This document shows, one piece after another, positions 1-11,192 of a stretch of 64,000 nt of DNA. The position numbers and the translations under genes were made by a program. The first letter of the stretch is position 1, and the number at the start of each line of letters is the position of its first letter. Under the pieces are notes generated by a model. It searched no databases and was not told the DNA's origin. It saw only the letters and a list, made by a program, of their open reading frames with translations. The DNA is from Hexactinellida sp. DTS-2022. Its lineage: Eukaryota; Porifera; Hexactinellida. The DNA lies in the NCBI GenBank assembly GCA_028753945.1, contig JAPNXP010000015.1, positions 2,604,001-2,668,000 on the forward strand. Reading direction: 5' to 3'.

Positions 1-1395
1 GCAATATGCAAAATTTGACCTATCCAGCTTATAAGTCATGATAAATTTTTGCGGGAGGTTGAGGAACCCTGCAGTTGAGTTTATATAAACGCTAATATAC
101 CCATGTAGTACAGCAATATGGTGAAAGATTGTGCATTTTCGAGATAAAAGTACCAAATTTTGCACAATTGTAGTATTATAGATAGGTTCTGATCAACTTT
201 AGCTATGGCCATAGCAGAATTTTTGGAAGAACAAATTTTTCAGGGGGTCAAAAATTGGTGGCCGATTGAATCGCCGGAAGTATAAATACAGGATAGCTCA
301 TTCAAATGCATTCTTAACGACTTTATATTGTCAGATTCGTGCTCAGCACTTAATTTCCAGCATCTTGATAGGTATATTGACTATATCTGGTGAGAATATT
401 TTAGGTTTCCATAGCAACGGTAAGAATGTGTTGAACATTCCGATCTCCCAATTTGAAGTAACCATATCGAGTGACCCCTTGTTTTTCTCGGGTATGCGTA
501 CTGCGAAAATATAGTTCAAATGTCTTCGAAATAGGCGCATTCTTTAAGAAGAACATATTATGTACAATTCCTGGAAATCTTAGAAGAATAACTCTTATGA
601 TAAAGAAGTATTAGAAAATAAGAAATCACTAGTTGAATTTAAACACAAATAATTCAAAGTTTAAAAATATTACGTCAATGTATAAGAATTCAGAAAGTGT
701 CTAATAATTCGATCTTAGCATCAATCGGTCAGTTTTATAAGTTCTAGAATATGCTTGTTACGATTATCATATTTTTAATTGGATTCAAGCTACTTAAAAA
801 TTTACTCAAATTCCCGTGACTTCCCACTGTGATCTCCTCTGAGATGCCTGAACCGATCTCTACCAAATTTTGCATATTATCTAGGAATTACCTGACCACT
901 CCAGATAAGGAATTTTTAAGAAAAATATTCCCATCTTCCATCCCCAAGGTAAAAAAACCTTTAACCAATTAAATTCGAGGGTTGTCCCAGTATGGATTAG
1001 CATCTAGCATTCAATTAGTATAAAAGGATTTTTAAGTCTCCATCAATTGTTAAGTGTGATGTATAGAATGCTTAAGTGAGACTGTAGTTTAATTGGGCAA
1101 GAGTAAATAAATTCATCCAATCAGTTATTTGTGTTCCGTTTGTATATCCATTCAGTTATTTGTATTCCGTTTGTATAGCTGTTGTATTCCTATATGATTT
1201 CCCATAATATAAACAACAATTGAATATACATATAGACCAATATAATTCAACCTTACATATGTGTTGTTGGACAATTTAATAGTCATACCTATTACTATAT
1301 ATAGATCGGGTTGACATATTTTGCCAACTTCACTCATAATTGACATACTAAATCCAAACCTGTTATTCAACTATTACGTATGCCACTTAAAAAAC
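1..1395. other. AT-rich stretch, no recognised gene
   Basis: I see no conserved protein motif, convincing splice pattern or RNA gene here. Short open frames near 266-540 overlap on both strands and resemble nothing I know. Further exons of the carboxylesterase at 6197-6633 (minus strand) could lie here or left of the window, but I could not find a conserved segment of that family. Confidence 0.4.
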
Positions 1396-1745
1396 GTTCG
1401 ATTGTTGGCAACCATTGTAAACAAACGCCCAATACAACGTGATAGCGATTAAAACGTGGAAATGAAACTTACCACCAAATACAAAGCGTAGAAAAGCGTA
1501 GTAAACTAGCAGAAAAACGCCGCCCGGAGGGCGGCATTACGGCTAGTAAATTTATAAATGCGAAATTCGTGTTCAGCATACTTGTTTACCTATAACCCCC
1601 GTTGAGAGCAAACTTCTAGGTTGATTTTGAATTTTCATTAATTTGTTTATCTATTTTTGTAAACAACAACAATAAATATTGATATTATAAATTTGTAAAT
1701 GCGAAATTCGAATTCAGCATACTCGTTTACCTATTATAACATTTG
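1396..1745. repeat. GC-hairpin repeat, copy 1, with internal direct repeats
   Basis: The segment holds a GC-rich hairpin (GCCGCCC-GGA-GGGCGGC, about 1525-1541) in AT-rich DNA. It also has two direct copies of a roughly 45-bp sequence (about 1550-1595 and 1685-1735) containing GCGAAATTCG and TCAGCATAC. The part at 1614-1680 reappears in reverse complement at about 48170-48235, again next to GC-rich hairpins. This is therefore a dispersed repeat family. No coding capacity is seen and the type of element is unknown. Confidence 0.55.
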
Positions 1746-1794
1746 GAACTTAGTTTCTATCAAAATTATAAATGCGGTTTCTAGTCCCCATCAG

Positions 1795-1945
1795 TGATGG
1801 ATCATGACTTTTACCTCAAGGGGGGTGGGGGGGGGTAATTTACATTTCGCTATAGTTAATTAAAAAACCCCACCCCCCCCTAAGAGGGGGGTCAGAAAAA
1901 ATCTCAGGGAGTCCTTTTTCTCAAAAAATACTGTCAGGGGGGGGT
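1795..1945. repeat. G-run / C-run remnant, possibly of hAT ends
   Basis: Runs of G (about 1818-1836, 1885-1890, 1936-1944) and of C (about 1866-1880) face each other within 150 bp. Similar poly-G ends occur in the hAT-like sequences near 8330-8370, 12369-12563 and 42290-42345. No terminal repeat or TSD could be fixed, so this is a weak call. Confidence 0.3.
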
Positions 1946-2027
1946 ATAGATGAAACCCTGTCCAGTGTCTTTGTCCGGATTGTATTAAAGTGATTGTATG
2001 TTCTTGTATGTTTGTGGATTGTATGTC

Positions 2028-2094
2028 TTTGTCCGGATTGTATTAAAGTGATGGGGGACAGTGTCCCCCATCACTTTAATACAATCCGGACAAA
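2028..2094. repeat. Perfect 67-bp hairpin next to a repeat tail
   Basis: Two 33-bp arms (2028-2060 and 2062-2094) are exact reverse complements around a single G. The outer part of the arm (GTCCGGATTGTATTAAAGTG) occurs a third time just upstream, near 1974. The hairpin runs into a CA-rich tail and AATATAGAT. Similar tails end the repeats near 44860 and 46290, and reverse-complement sequence of that family follows at 2145-2200. Confidence 0.7.
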
Positions 2095-2635
2095 CACACA
2101 ACAATCGAGATTTAATAATATAGATGTATTGTTAGCTTCCACTTCTATGTGATGTATTATTAACTTACGTCAATCACATAAGTATGTATAATAATACTAT
2201 CAAAGTTATCCAACGATTTATTAAACTATATCTTTCAGAGGCGGGTCCAGGAGGCCAAGGCCCCTTCGAAACTGAAATTGACTGAAATTGAGACTGAAAT
2301 TGAGGCTGAAATTGACAAAATAAATAAGTAACTTCAGCCGTGAACTACGTAATATAAGGACTGGAAACGACAAATAAAAACTGGACCATGGATAGGTTAG
2401 AAGGGTATCCCTCAGCTATTATTTCCTCATAATTGCCCAAAGTAGTGTAGCTATTATTGAATTTTACCTTATGGTTGCATAATATTATTATTTTCGTCAT
2501 AATAAGCAACCTTAAATGGATTGTTCGAATCTTTCCTATGTGAGTCCCTACCTTTTCCTCGTTACTTTACTGTGCCGAACTATACTACTTATTATTTTAT
2601 CTTTTCTAAAAACTGTAGCACTAGCATAGCATTTC

Positions 2636-5600
2636 ATGCTTAATACTTGTTCTGTTTTTGGATGCAAGACCAATAACAAAGGTCATCCGAAAGCCACTGT
2701 CTTTCGATTACCTAAAGGCCCACCTGAATTAGTTCACGATTGGATCCGAGCTTTACATAGAACAGGAACAGAAGACTTACAGTTGGATAACATATTCATC
2801 TGTATTCACCATTTTCGAGAGGAGGACCTGATACGAGTAGACAGAGTCTTACAAGCTGATGGTACTTACTCTGAAGTACCACGTGAAAGACCTACTTATC
2901 GTCTCAATGCTGTTCCTGTAATTTTTCAAGGTTGTCCATCTTATTTTACCTCCAATTCTGCTACTTGTAAGCGTTATAGCAGAGAATCAAAGGAAGAAGC
3001 ACACTTTGCTAAAAGTCTCAAGTATAGTTTAATTGAAGAAAAGCATGAAAAATTTCTTTACTCCTTAGATAGTTTTGAAGATCTCAGACAAAAATTATCC
3101 ACCTTGAAACTAAAGCAGGATTGGGTCATTTGGTATTCTTCTAATAAGTTACATATATTCAGGCTGCAATCGTTCGATCAGTTCGTCAAAGTTGAATCCA
3201 CTCTTCATAGGCGCCGAGGCATGCATTCTGGGATGGCTATTCCATCCCAGGAATTGGACTGAGATGGCTAGACTATCCCAGGAATTGGACTGGGATGGCT
3301 AATGGTCATCCCTGGATTCATCAAACCTCGGCGCCTATGCTCTTGCAATTAATTCAGATTTAACCGTCTCAGCTAATAGTTTTGAGCAACAGGTACCTTT
3401 GCCACTGGATAAAATAAACGACTTACGACAGATTGAGACTCTTATTGATTATATTATTAACTTTCTACCAGATTCGGTTATATTTCAATCAGATTCTGTT
3501 CTGGTGAATATCAAGGAAGCGTCACAGAAATTATCTTCAGCAGTTTCTATTCTACAAGATACAGATCAAATGAATGAAAATAGTATGAAATCTCTAAACA
3601 TACCTCACTTGCCCAGTTTGCAATTTATTATTTGTCAGCTCGAAAACTCGCTTGTTCCCATAAAACAACGGCGGGTTAACATTGTTACACAGGTTAGCAT
3701 TTCTCTAAACATGTTAATTTTGACATTATTTATTTTAATTAGGTCACTCAATATTAATTATAGTTTCAATTCTAGACTATTGCATTAAAAGCGCACCTAA
3801 TCTCACCAGCCTGCTACAAATTTCTACAATCATTAGATTGCCTATTCCTACCGACAACAAAGTCTATTCGTATTCTATCATCGAGTATTGGATTGGAAAA
3901 TGAATACACTAATTTGCTTAAAAACATAACTGCTGATTTTTTAGAGAAGGAACGGCATCTTGTACTCAACATGGACGAAATCCACGTTGCATCAGATATC
4001 TCGTACCAAGGTAATGAGAGCATACGTATGTACATATAATATAATTTGACTATGTATCTACTTAGACACTTTATATATTGTCTGTTATTTAGGTGGAAGA
4101 ATAATCGGAGAGATAGATCCTACAACTCCAACTAAAAAAGTTTTTGCTCTGATGGTGTCTAGTTTATCAAAAAAATGGTAACAAGTTGTGAGGCTTTTCC
4201 CCTCAAATTTTTCTACTGCGGAGGAACTTTATCCGATAGTTAAATCTGTGATATTGGATATCGAAAAATGCAACCTATTTGTTGAATTACTTGTTACAGA
4301 TAACTATTCACTGAATGTTCGTTTATTCAAACTCTTTTCTTCTGACCAAATGACATTAACTTCTGCAGTTCCACATCCTGTGTCCTCCGTCCGAAAATTG
4401 TATAATCTATTTGATTTCGTACACATATTAAAATCTATCAGAAACAATTGCTAAACTTGAAGGATTATGATCATACGTTCAAATATCCAGACATGCTCTT
4501 ATTTCCTTCAATTTACGATACTAGTAAATCGAATGAGGCTAAGTTTGAGGATATTCGTTTACTGTACAAGTCTGAAGAACACTCGATCGTTAAACAAGCC
4601 CACAGATTGAATTCTAAGGCATGTTGGCCAACTAGATTTGAACGCCAGAATGTTAATCTAGCACTCCGCGTTTTCAATGATTCAACTTGTGCAGCTCTTA
4701 AAATACAGAACGATTCACGCTCAAGGTTTAAAAACGATACTCCGAATTTCGTGGATATTATTGGTAAGATATGGAAGATCTTTAATGTGAATATTCCCCT
4801 TAAACATGTTCACTTGAATGATAAATATTCTGCGCCACTTACGGAAGACGATTGGCGTTTCGGTTTTCTTAACTTAATCTCTAATTGGATTGAGAGATGA
4901 AATTTATCAAATGGCAAGAATGGTAAACTTAGTGCTCAAACTTTCGTAAGTTTGCGCGCCATTCTTGTATTACTCTGCCACTAATAGTTTCTCATCTGAT
5001 TCAAAATTGCAAGTTTAAATATGTTCTTACTTCCAGGCTTCAAAATGATCCAATAGAACACCAATTCGGATTATATCGAATGATGAGCGGAGCTCAATAC
5101 CATGTTGCTTATTCCAAAATATTAGAAAGTCAACGGCGTATGAACATATCGAATATTCTTAAATTGTTTTCACAACAACAAAACAAGAGTGAACTATCCC
5201 TTAGAAGATTTATTCAGTCTTTTACTCTAGCACCAGATGAATGCAATAAGATTTGTTATGATCAATATCTTGGTGCGTTACATGATCTTAACTCTATCAA
5301 ACTTGAAATTCCTATTCTCCAATCTATTGTCTTTATTGGAGGTTACGCTGTTTATTCTTACATTAAAACTTCAAAATGCCAACACTGTCTTGTATCTCTT
5401 ACTGAGAACAAAGATATAGATTTAAGTGATGCTGTTAAATTTGACCTGATAAAGTATGTTGATCGTGGTTCTCTGAAGTGGCCCTCAGATCTTGTAGTTG
5501 ACTCCATAGTGGTCTTATGGAAAATTTTCATGAAAATTGATGATGATGAGATATTGAAAATGCAATTTTACACCTCCCCTTCGCGTACAATATTAATTCA

Positions 5601-5769
5601 GTTAGCTGAAAGAGTGCTAGTGACTGAACAGAGTGAACACTGGAGATCTAACTGCGCTCATTGCAACATTTTAGGTTGGAGGATATTACACAAGATTCTT
5701 AACATATGCGCTAATTGCATATTAGCCAATAAAACTAGAAATGTGAATTCTCGTATAGCATCGATATAA
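2636..5769 (+). pseudogene. THAP-domain P-element-like transposase, broken
   Basis: This gene encoded the nuclear transposase that binds the element ends through a THAP zinc finger and moves the element by cut and paste. The first reading frame starts at ATG 2636. Its C2CH ligands are C5, C10, C56 and H59, with W36 and the AVP box at residues 92-94. A MITE cuts codon flow at 3206-3339, and skipping it with one CTCTT copy keeps the frame. Likely introns lie near 3692-3790 and at 4011-4092. The acidic motif NMDEIHV (about 3970) and the DFVHILKSIRNN motif (about 4415) match the catalytic core of its relatives. Breaks relative to the copy at 17308-20413 are a stop at 4179-4181 (Ser codon to TAA), a 1-bp loss near 4452, a Trp-to-stop near 4898 and a frameshift near 4955. 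The tail with NDPIEHQFGLYRMMSG follows to 5769. Confidence 0.9.
3206..3339. mobile_element. 134-bp MITE inserted in the THAP coding region
   Basis: Inverted ends CATAGGCGCCGAGG / CCTCGGCGCCTATG flank a GC-richer core with short repeats of GGAATTGGACTG and GGGATGGC. An exact 5-bp TSD, CTCTT, lies at 3201-3205 and 3340-3344. A 5-bp duplication does not fit hAT (8 bp), Tc1 (TA) or MULE (9 bp); the superfamily is unassigned. The insertion breaks an otherwise continuous exon. Confidence 0.85.
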
Positions 5770-6196
5770 AAAGATACACGTAATTTAAGAAATTTTAATC
5801 TACGTGAATAATGCTCGAGTCTCCAGTTAATTATATTTAATAATAATTACTGTACTAGTATTTGACAAATGTAATCATGTTTTGTTCATTGCATTACTTT
5901 TACTGTAGTTCAATATTCGCGAAATATACATTATAAGAACTTGATGTCCTATATTTACTTTTTCTATCGAATTTAAATGTAAATTAGTTTACCCTTCTAA
6001 CCTATCCATGGTCCAGTTTTTATTTGTCGTTTCCAGTCCTTATATTACGTAGTTCACGCTTCAGCCTCAAGTTTGAATTAGGGCTCCTTAAAAAAAATAC
6101 GCTTAAAATTACTTCTGTGTATATTTGGCCCACTATGTATATTAGTGGGCAAAGTAAATACGCTAAAATTTAAATCATGAATTTTATTAATTATAC

Positions 6197-6633
6197 CTTC
6201 CATCATATAATAGACAACCAGCACTTCCAGAAGTAAAGCTCCCGCCATGGATGAAAATCATTACATCATAACTTTCTAAGGATTGGGGACTCCATTCAAG
6301 TGGTGTATAAATATTAAGAAATAGACAATCCTCACTGATAAAACTAGGACAAGAGCCAGGTGGCAACAAACAATCCTGAGGACAACCTGGTGGATGCTTT
6401 GCACCATCTAAAATACCATCCCAAGGGAGAACAGGCATAGGATCAGACCATCTAAGATCATCTACAGGGGGCTGAGCATAAGGGATGCTTAGAAATTGCC
6501 AAGACAAACCATTAGAATATCCTCGAACAGCACCAAGTACAGTTTCAACAATGATAGTCCCATTTTCAAATGAGTATAGAGAAGAGATGGAAATAAAAAA
6601 TAATATTAATATGTAAAACAGGTTCCGCATCAT
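6197..6633 (-). CDS. Carboxylesterase type B (cholinesterase-like), first exon
   Basis: The first 146 residues of an alpha/beta-hydrolase esterase are encoded here. It starts at the ATG ATG at 6633-6628 with a hydrophobic signal peptide (residues 1-21), implying secretion or the cell surface. Family landmarks are G-x-V-RGYS near 34-40, the YAQPP block (52-56), the Cys-rich CPQDC segment (84-88), SEDCLFLN (100-107) and the oxyanion-hole HGG (129-131). Full family members have about 530-600 residues, so the catalytic Ser and His lie on later exons. A donor site (AAG|GTATAA) ends the exon at 6197. The next exon is not visible, and a THAP transposon begins 139 bp downstream. Substrate cannot be told. 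Confidence 0.85.
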
Positions 6634-6639
6634 TTATCT

Positions 6640-8214
6640 AATACTAGACAAATATTATTGTGAGTAGAACAAATTGAAAATTAGAGTTGTGATACAGTAT
6701 GTACTCTTGGCAATACATTGACATATGGAAGTGAGCGCATGATGTGAAATATTATTGTCTCCAATGTTATACGGGGGCTTTATTGGCAAAGAACAGTGGC
6801 CTTACTTGAAATGAAGGTGTAATAGTGGGAATAATGACAATAATGACAATATTCGTGCGGGAGTGAAATCTGACGCGGGAGGTGGAGCTGAAACAAGATT
6901 CCAACAAACAGTGGCCTAACTTAAAAGCAACTCAAGGTTACTAATAGACGAACAGCAAATACATTACTCGCACAAAAAAATAATGATTTACTATAAAAAT
7001 TAGCACGTACACATACATTTTGTGTCGGCATATTTAATTAAGTTAGTCATCTGCATTGATCATTTTTCCAAGTAGGACTTGCTCAATATATATATGCTCT
7101 CATGATTTCAATACTTTATAGTATTTTTATATTATTATATTCTCATTTTCAAAATGTTTAACTTTTCCATGTGGAGTTTAGCTATATACTTTTTCCGGTT
7201 CATTGCTCATTTCACCATTTCCAAGAAAACTGTATGCTCTTATGAAACCAGTAGCTGATCAAGAAATACCGTGAGGAGGTGATAATATGTATTTTCATTA
7301 TCAGTTTTAGTACTTACTATATACTACAGTTTTAAAGAAAATTCCTTTATTAGCAACTTCGCCTATTAGCAACTATTTTGCAACAAAACCCGAGTTGCTA
7401 ATAAAACAACTTCACTGATGTAAATACATAAGTTTTAAATCAACTGTGTTTGATTGCTCATGTCACTATAAAGAAATAATCCAGGAGAAATCCGGGGACA
7501 AAGTTTAAATTTAACGCGAAGCATGCAATATATATTAAATTAATACCTTATTACACCAGTAATTCAGAGAATGCATTTAAATGCCTAACTTCGCTATTTT
7601 TTGGGATATTATATATTGAGTGCATTACCTAATAATGATTCAGTGTTAATAATCTCATTATGTCAAAGATTATTGAAGTTAGCATATAAAATGTATTATC
7701 AATGAATAGGAAGATACCAATTGCGGATATTTCTGTACTAGCCTAGTTTAAATAACATTGATACTTTTTGAGTTATGTGTCATTTTAGGAAATATCCGAT
7801 TCCCTAGCAACTGAGGAATGTGTTAACATTCAATATATAATTTCGATATAATTTATTCAACCAGTTTTTAGTATTACTATGTAGCTTAGTCGTCGACCAT
7901 GCCGGGGGGGCGTTGTACTAAAAAAGTTTGAGAAACACTGGCTATCAGGTAACTTTTTGAGGGACAGTCGTCGCTCGGGTTACCCCCCTAGTTCTTCTCA
8001 TATCTCCAGACCAAAGTTTTTGCCGCTTGACGCCGAGAGAATCTGAACGACTAGTCTGATTTACAAAAATTCGGCGGTTTTCGATAGATCTCAAAAGTAA
8101 ATGGCGATTAAGTGGAGCAATTCAAAGCTATTAGATAAAACGTATTTATTAATGATCCATAAATCTCAAATTTAGGATTTATTTCTATCATAGGTTCAGG
8201 AACATGAGAAATTT
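6640..8214. repeat. Non-coding stretch with one diverged foldback half (about 7560-7880)
   Basis: No gene is seen. The segment at about 7560-7880 (TCAATGAATAGGAAG, CAACTGAGGAATGTGTTAAC) is a diverged copy of the right half of the foldback element at 49235-50494 (compare about 49930-50180). The upstream part (6640-7560) is AT-rich and otherwise featureless, apart from short repeats of AACAGTGGCC and TTAGCAAC. Confidence 0.5.
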
Positions 8215-8303
8215 TCACTGTGCCGACTATACTATAGTATAGTGGCCCAGTTCTAATTTTACTGCCTTTAATATTATTTTTTACTGTGCCGACTATACTA
8301 TAG
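8215..8303. repeat. Palindromic short-tandem array, left fragment
   Basis: One and a half units of the repeat with the 18-bp palindrome ACTATACTATAGTATAGT, flanked by CTGTGCCG and GGCCCAG. The second unit stops after TACTATAG, where a composite element with hAT-like ends begins. The same array resumes at 21188. Confidence 0.8.
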
Positions 8304-9094
8304 CAGGGGTGGCGCCAGGATTTCCCCGACAGGGGGGAAAAGATCCCCGACGGGGGGGGGGGGGGCTAAATAGAGGGACGCGATCAGCTGCCCCGTATAA
8401 ATTTAACCTTTAAAATGTTTTGCTGTTTTTTAGCGGAAATAGATGTAAACACTCACACTTTTTAGAACGTATTTGTAGCCTTGTGTACAGATATATTTAG
8501 GTAAATAGCCTATAGAATTGCTATCCCCGCTACTCAATAAACAAATTCAGTTAAATAGCGTCGTTAGAAATTATCATATGAGCAGAGTTGCTGGTAAATG
8601 AAGAGTTTTCAATTACGATAATCGAAATGACTTAACTACTGTATTTCTCGGTCAATTATCCGATTCGGGCAACCAATGATCCGATTGGGTCAACCAAATA
8701 TCCGATTCGGGCAACCAATTATCCGATTCGAGCAACCAATTATCCGATTCAAGAAATCAACAATTATAGTGATATATTTGATATAATAGTGATAATGAAT
8801 ACAGTTAATTAATATAGGATAAATGATTTATTGGATATATATATTGGATAATGTAGCTACTAGAGATTTTTTAGGCGTATTGCTCTCGGAACTGTTGCTG
8901 TCAATACATGGTAGAACGAATTCAGGCAAGTTGCTGGAGTAATTTGAGCCAAAGCATTTGGGCATAATTGCAATAGTTTATCTCTCCTTGCACTTACCAT
9001 AGTTTGGCCCTCAATTGGTATAATTGGTCCTTGAGCGCTGAGAGTTCGTTTTATATAGGATTTTAGACTTTGGAAGCACAACTCAATCGGATTC

Positions 9095-9245
9095 GGGGCG
9101 CCTGCATTAGTTCGAATTTTATGTTGGCCTTACTTCGAATTTCCGATCTTGGCATTAGTTCGAAAGTTAGATATGCAATAGTTCGAATTAATTCTGATGT
9201 TGGCATTAGTTCGAAAGTTAGACTGATATTACTCCGAATTATATC
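9095..9245. repeat. MULE terminal array, left
   Basis: Five or so imperfect copies of a unit with TTAGTTCGAA separated by GATGTTGGCA or similar. Such arrays at the ends are typical multiple binding sites for a transposase. Confidence 0.75.
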
Positions 9246-9407
9246 TTAACGTATATTAATCAAATGAATAAAATAACATGTTTATATTTGTTTAGAATTT
9301 TAATGGAGAAAATGAAATGGAAAATGAAGAGCAGTAGTATATAATATATTGCTTAGTGGGCTAAATAAAACAAACAAGAAATAGACCAATAAAAATAAAA
9401 GAAATAA

Positions 9408-10680
9408 TTAATTAATTAATATCTGAAACTTCTCTTCAATGGGGCTTCTGCACGTAGGACAATTCTGACCCAACTGGTCAATCGCTGCAATACATTGTGC
9501 ACAGCAATTCGCATGCCTACATGGCATGAATATCCATGTATCCAACCGTTCTTGAAGGCAAACAACACATAAATTTTTACTAGATGTATCTGGCTCATCA
9601 TCTACATCTGAATCATCTGACAAGAAATCAGTAGACTGATTTAAAGAAATACAATTCGCTGATGATTGACTGAAACATTCTAGGTATTTCAACGGAGTGT
9701 AAATACCACTAATAAGCCTCTCCTTGCATACTGTTCGTAATTCATCATTTATTCTGTTTTTCTTCTTTCTACATCTGGTTATTTCTCTTCCCTGTTCCAA
9801 ACTAGATAATTCATTATCATAATCAGCAATCAGCTCACTTCAATCTTGCATGGTAACTTTCGGCTCCATTATTTGTTCCATTGTCTAAATAAAAAATTGA
9901 CAACTCTTCCGGGTTAATTTGAGTTAGCCAGTACTTTTTGTAGTATCTAAAAAATGCTTCAAGTTTTGGCCCGACATCGTGGAAGTTGGTTGTAGCTGAG
10001 GAATCAGAGCTTTGATCTTGAAAAGAACCGCTGTGTAAAGTTCTTCGTCTTTATTAGTAAGTAGGCAATGGATCAAAGGAATAGTATGTCTTCCAATCGT
10101 AATAAAAAGCGTCCATAATTGATAAAATTGTTTAGGGACGGCGTAAAATGTACCATCAAAATCTATTTTGTTACCATCTGCAAGTATTTCGTATATCCTA
10201 TCAGAGAAAAAGATAACAGCAATTCGATCTTCGAGTACAACGGTAGCCTTTAGGTGTAATGCAAAATTTGTCGATGGGAGCTGCTTACAGAATTCGATGG
10301 CAGATTGAGGGATTTTAGGCTGCAATGATTTCCTTGCCCGAAACATAGAAGATTCGCATTCTCTGAATGTGACCAATGAACCTGCAGGATCTGACCTTGT
10401 AATTTCATTGAAAATTTCTCTGAGATTGTCTCTAGAAGTCATAGCTTTCTCTTTATTTTTGTCTTAATTTCAGGAATTTCAGCATTATATTCTTCAACAT
10501 TGTGGTTATGCTGTGATTTGGGGTAAACTAGATTAACTTCTATATTTAATTTTGCACTTCCTTTACATCCATTCTTGAAAAAGTACATTTTAGGTAATGT
10601 ATATCATTTTTTGATTTATGACAAAAGTATTATATCCATCCGAGCTAGTAAAACTTTTCCACCTTTGCGCCGATATTGAT
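9408..10680 (-). pseudogene. MULE transposase with C-terminal RING finger, decayed
   Basis: Reading from 10680 downward, an N-terminal FLYWCH-type zinc finger (NGCKGSAKLN, then HNHN) has a frameshift or stop near 10590. A long open part to 9924 holds the first catalytic Asp in DFDGTFYAVPKQFYQLW. A 1-bp shift near 9965 then leads to the Glu region, LDNGTNNGAESYHARLK (about 9850-9900). The region of the second Asp, roughly 100 residues, is missing, so this is a deletion derivative. After the short Lys/Arg-rich tail (TRCRKKKNR) comes an acidic linker and a C3HC4 RING finger (CVVCLQERLD, MPCRHANCC, CPTCRSP), ending at 9408. RING fingers usually bind E2 enzymes as ubiquitin ligases; that role here is inference. 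The other MULE in this window has no RING. Confidence 0.8.
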
Positions 10681-10919
10681 CCAGGGTATACTCCATACGA
10701 TTAAATGAATTAAATAGATTAATATATATACGTAACTGAAATGAAAACAGATTTTATAGAGGAATGAATATCATTATTCATTAACACATTGCGAAATTGT
10801 ATATAATACTATATTAATGCAAGTGAAAATTTGTAAACGTAAATCACATTTAATTGATTAATTAAATGGAATACTTGCAAATATACTATGTATTCGAATC
10901 AATGTCCCTTTGAGGGATT

Positions 10920-11192
10920 CATGTAACATCAAATTAATTCGAACTAATGCCAACATCATAATTCATTAGAACTAATGCGTATCTAACTTTCGAACTAACG
11001 CCAACATCAGAATTCATTAGAACTAATGCGTATCTAACTTTCGAACTAATGCCAACATCAGAATTAATTCGAACTAATGCGTATATCTAACATTCGAACT
11101 AATGCCGAGATAAGAATTAATTCGAACTATAGGCCAACATCAGAAATTCGAACTAATGCCAACATATAAATTCGAACTAATGCAGCGTCCCC
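10920..11192. repeat. MULE terminal array, right
   Basis: Eight or so copies of a unit with TTCGAACTAATGCCAACAT or a close variant (about 10935-11182), in inverted orientation to the left array at 9095-9245. Confidence 0.75.

Larger units (their letters stand above)
2339..6058 (+). mobile_element. THAP/P-element-like DNA transposon, copy 1
   Basis: The 3.7-kb element is bounded by inverted ends starting CGTGAACTACGTAATATAAG. The terminal 70 bp or so match in inverted orientation (left end from 2339, right end to 6058). An exact 7-bp TSD, CTTCAGC, sits at 2332-2338 and 6059-6065. It carries a broken THAP transposase gene on the plus strand and a 134-bp MITE at 3206-3339. The right end lies 139 bp from the end of the carboxylesterase exon, so it may sit in that gene's intron. 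Confidence 0.9.
9095..11192 (-). mobile_element. MULE transposon carrying a RING-finger coding region
   Basis: Inverted ends start GGGGCGCCTGCATTAGTTCG (left) and GGGGACGCTGCATTAGTTCG (right, inverted). Both continue as arrays of a TTCGAACTAATGC unit. The flanks ATCGGATTC (9086-9094) and GATGGATTC (11193-11201) agree at 6 of 9 bases, consistent with an aged 9-bp MULE TSD. The element encodes, on the minus strand, a MULE transposase remnant followed by a RING finger. It lies inside the Tc1-like transposase gene. Confidence 0.8.

Noticed and set aside
266..540. Overlapping frames on both strands as a small gene
   Set aside because: No family resemblance, and no splice or start evidence favouring either strand.
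8650..8760. Direct repeats of ATCCGATTCGGGCAACC as an independent satellite
   Set aside because: The same units recur inverted at 12183-12240 next to TA-flanked ends, so they are the terminal arrays of the Tc1-like element.
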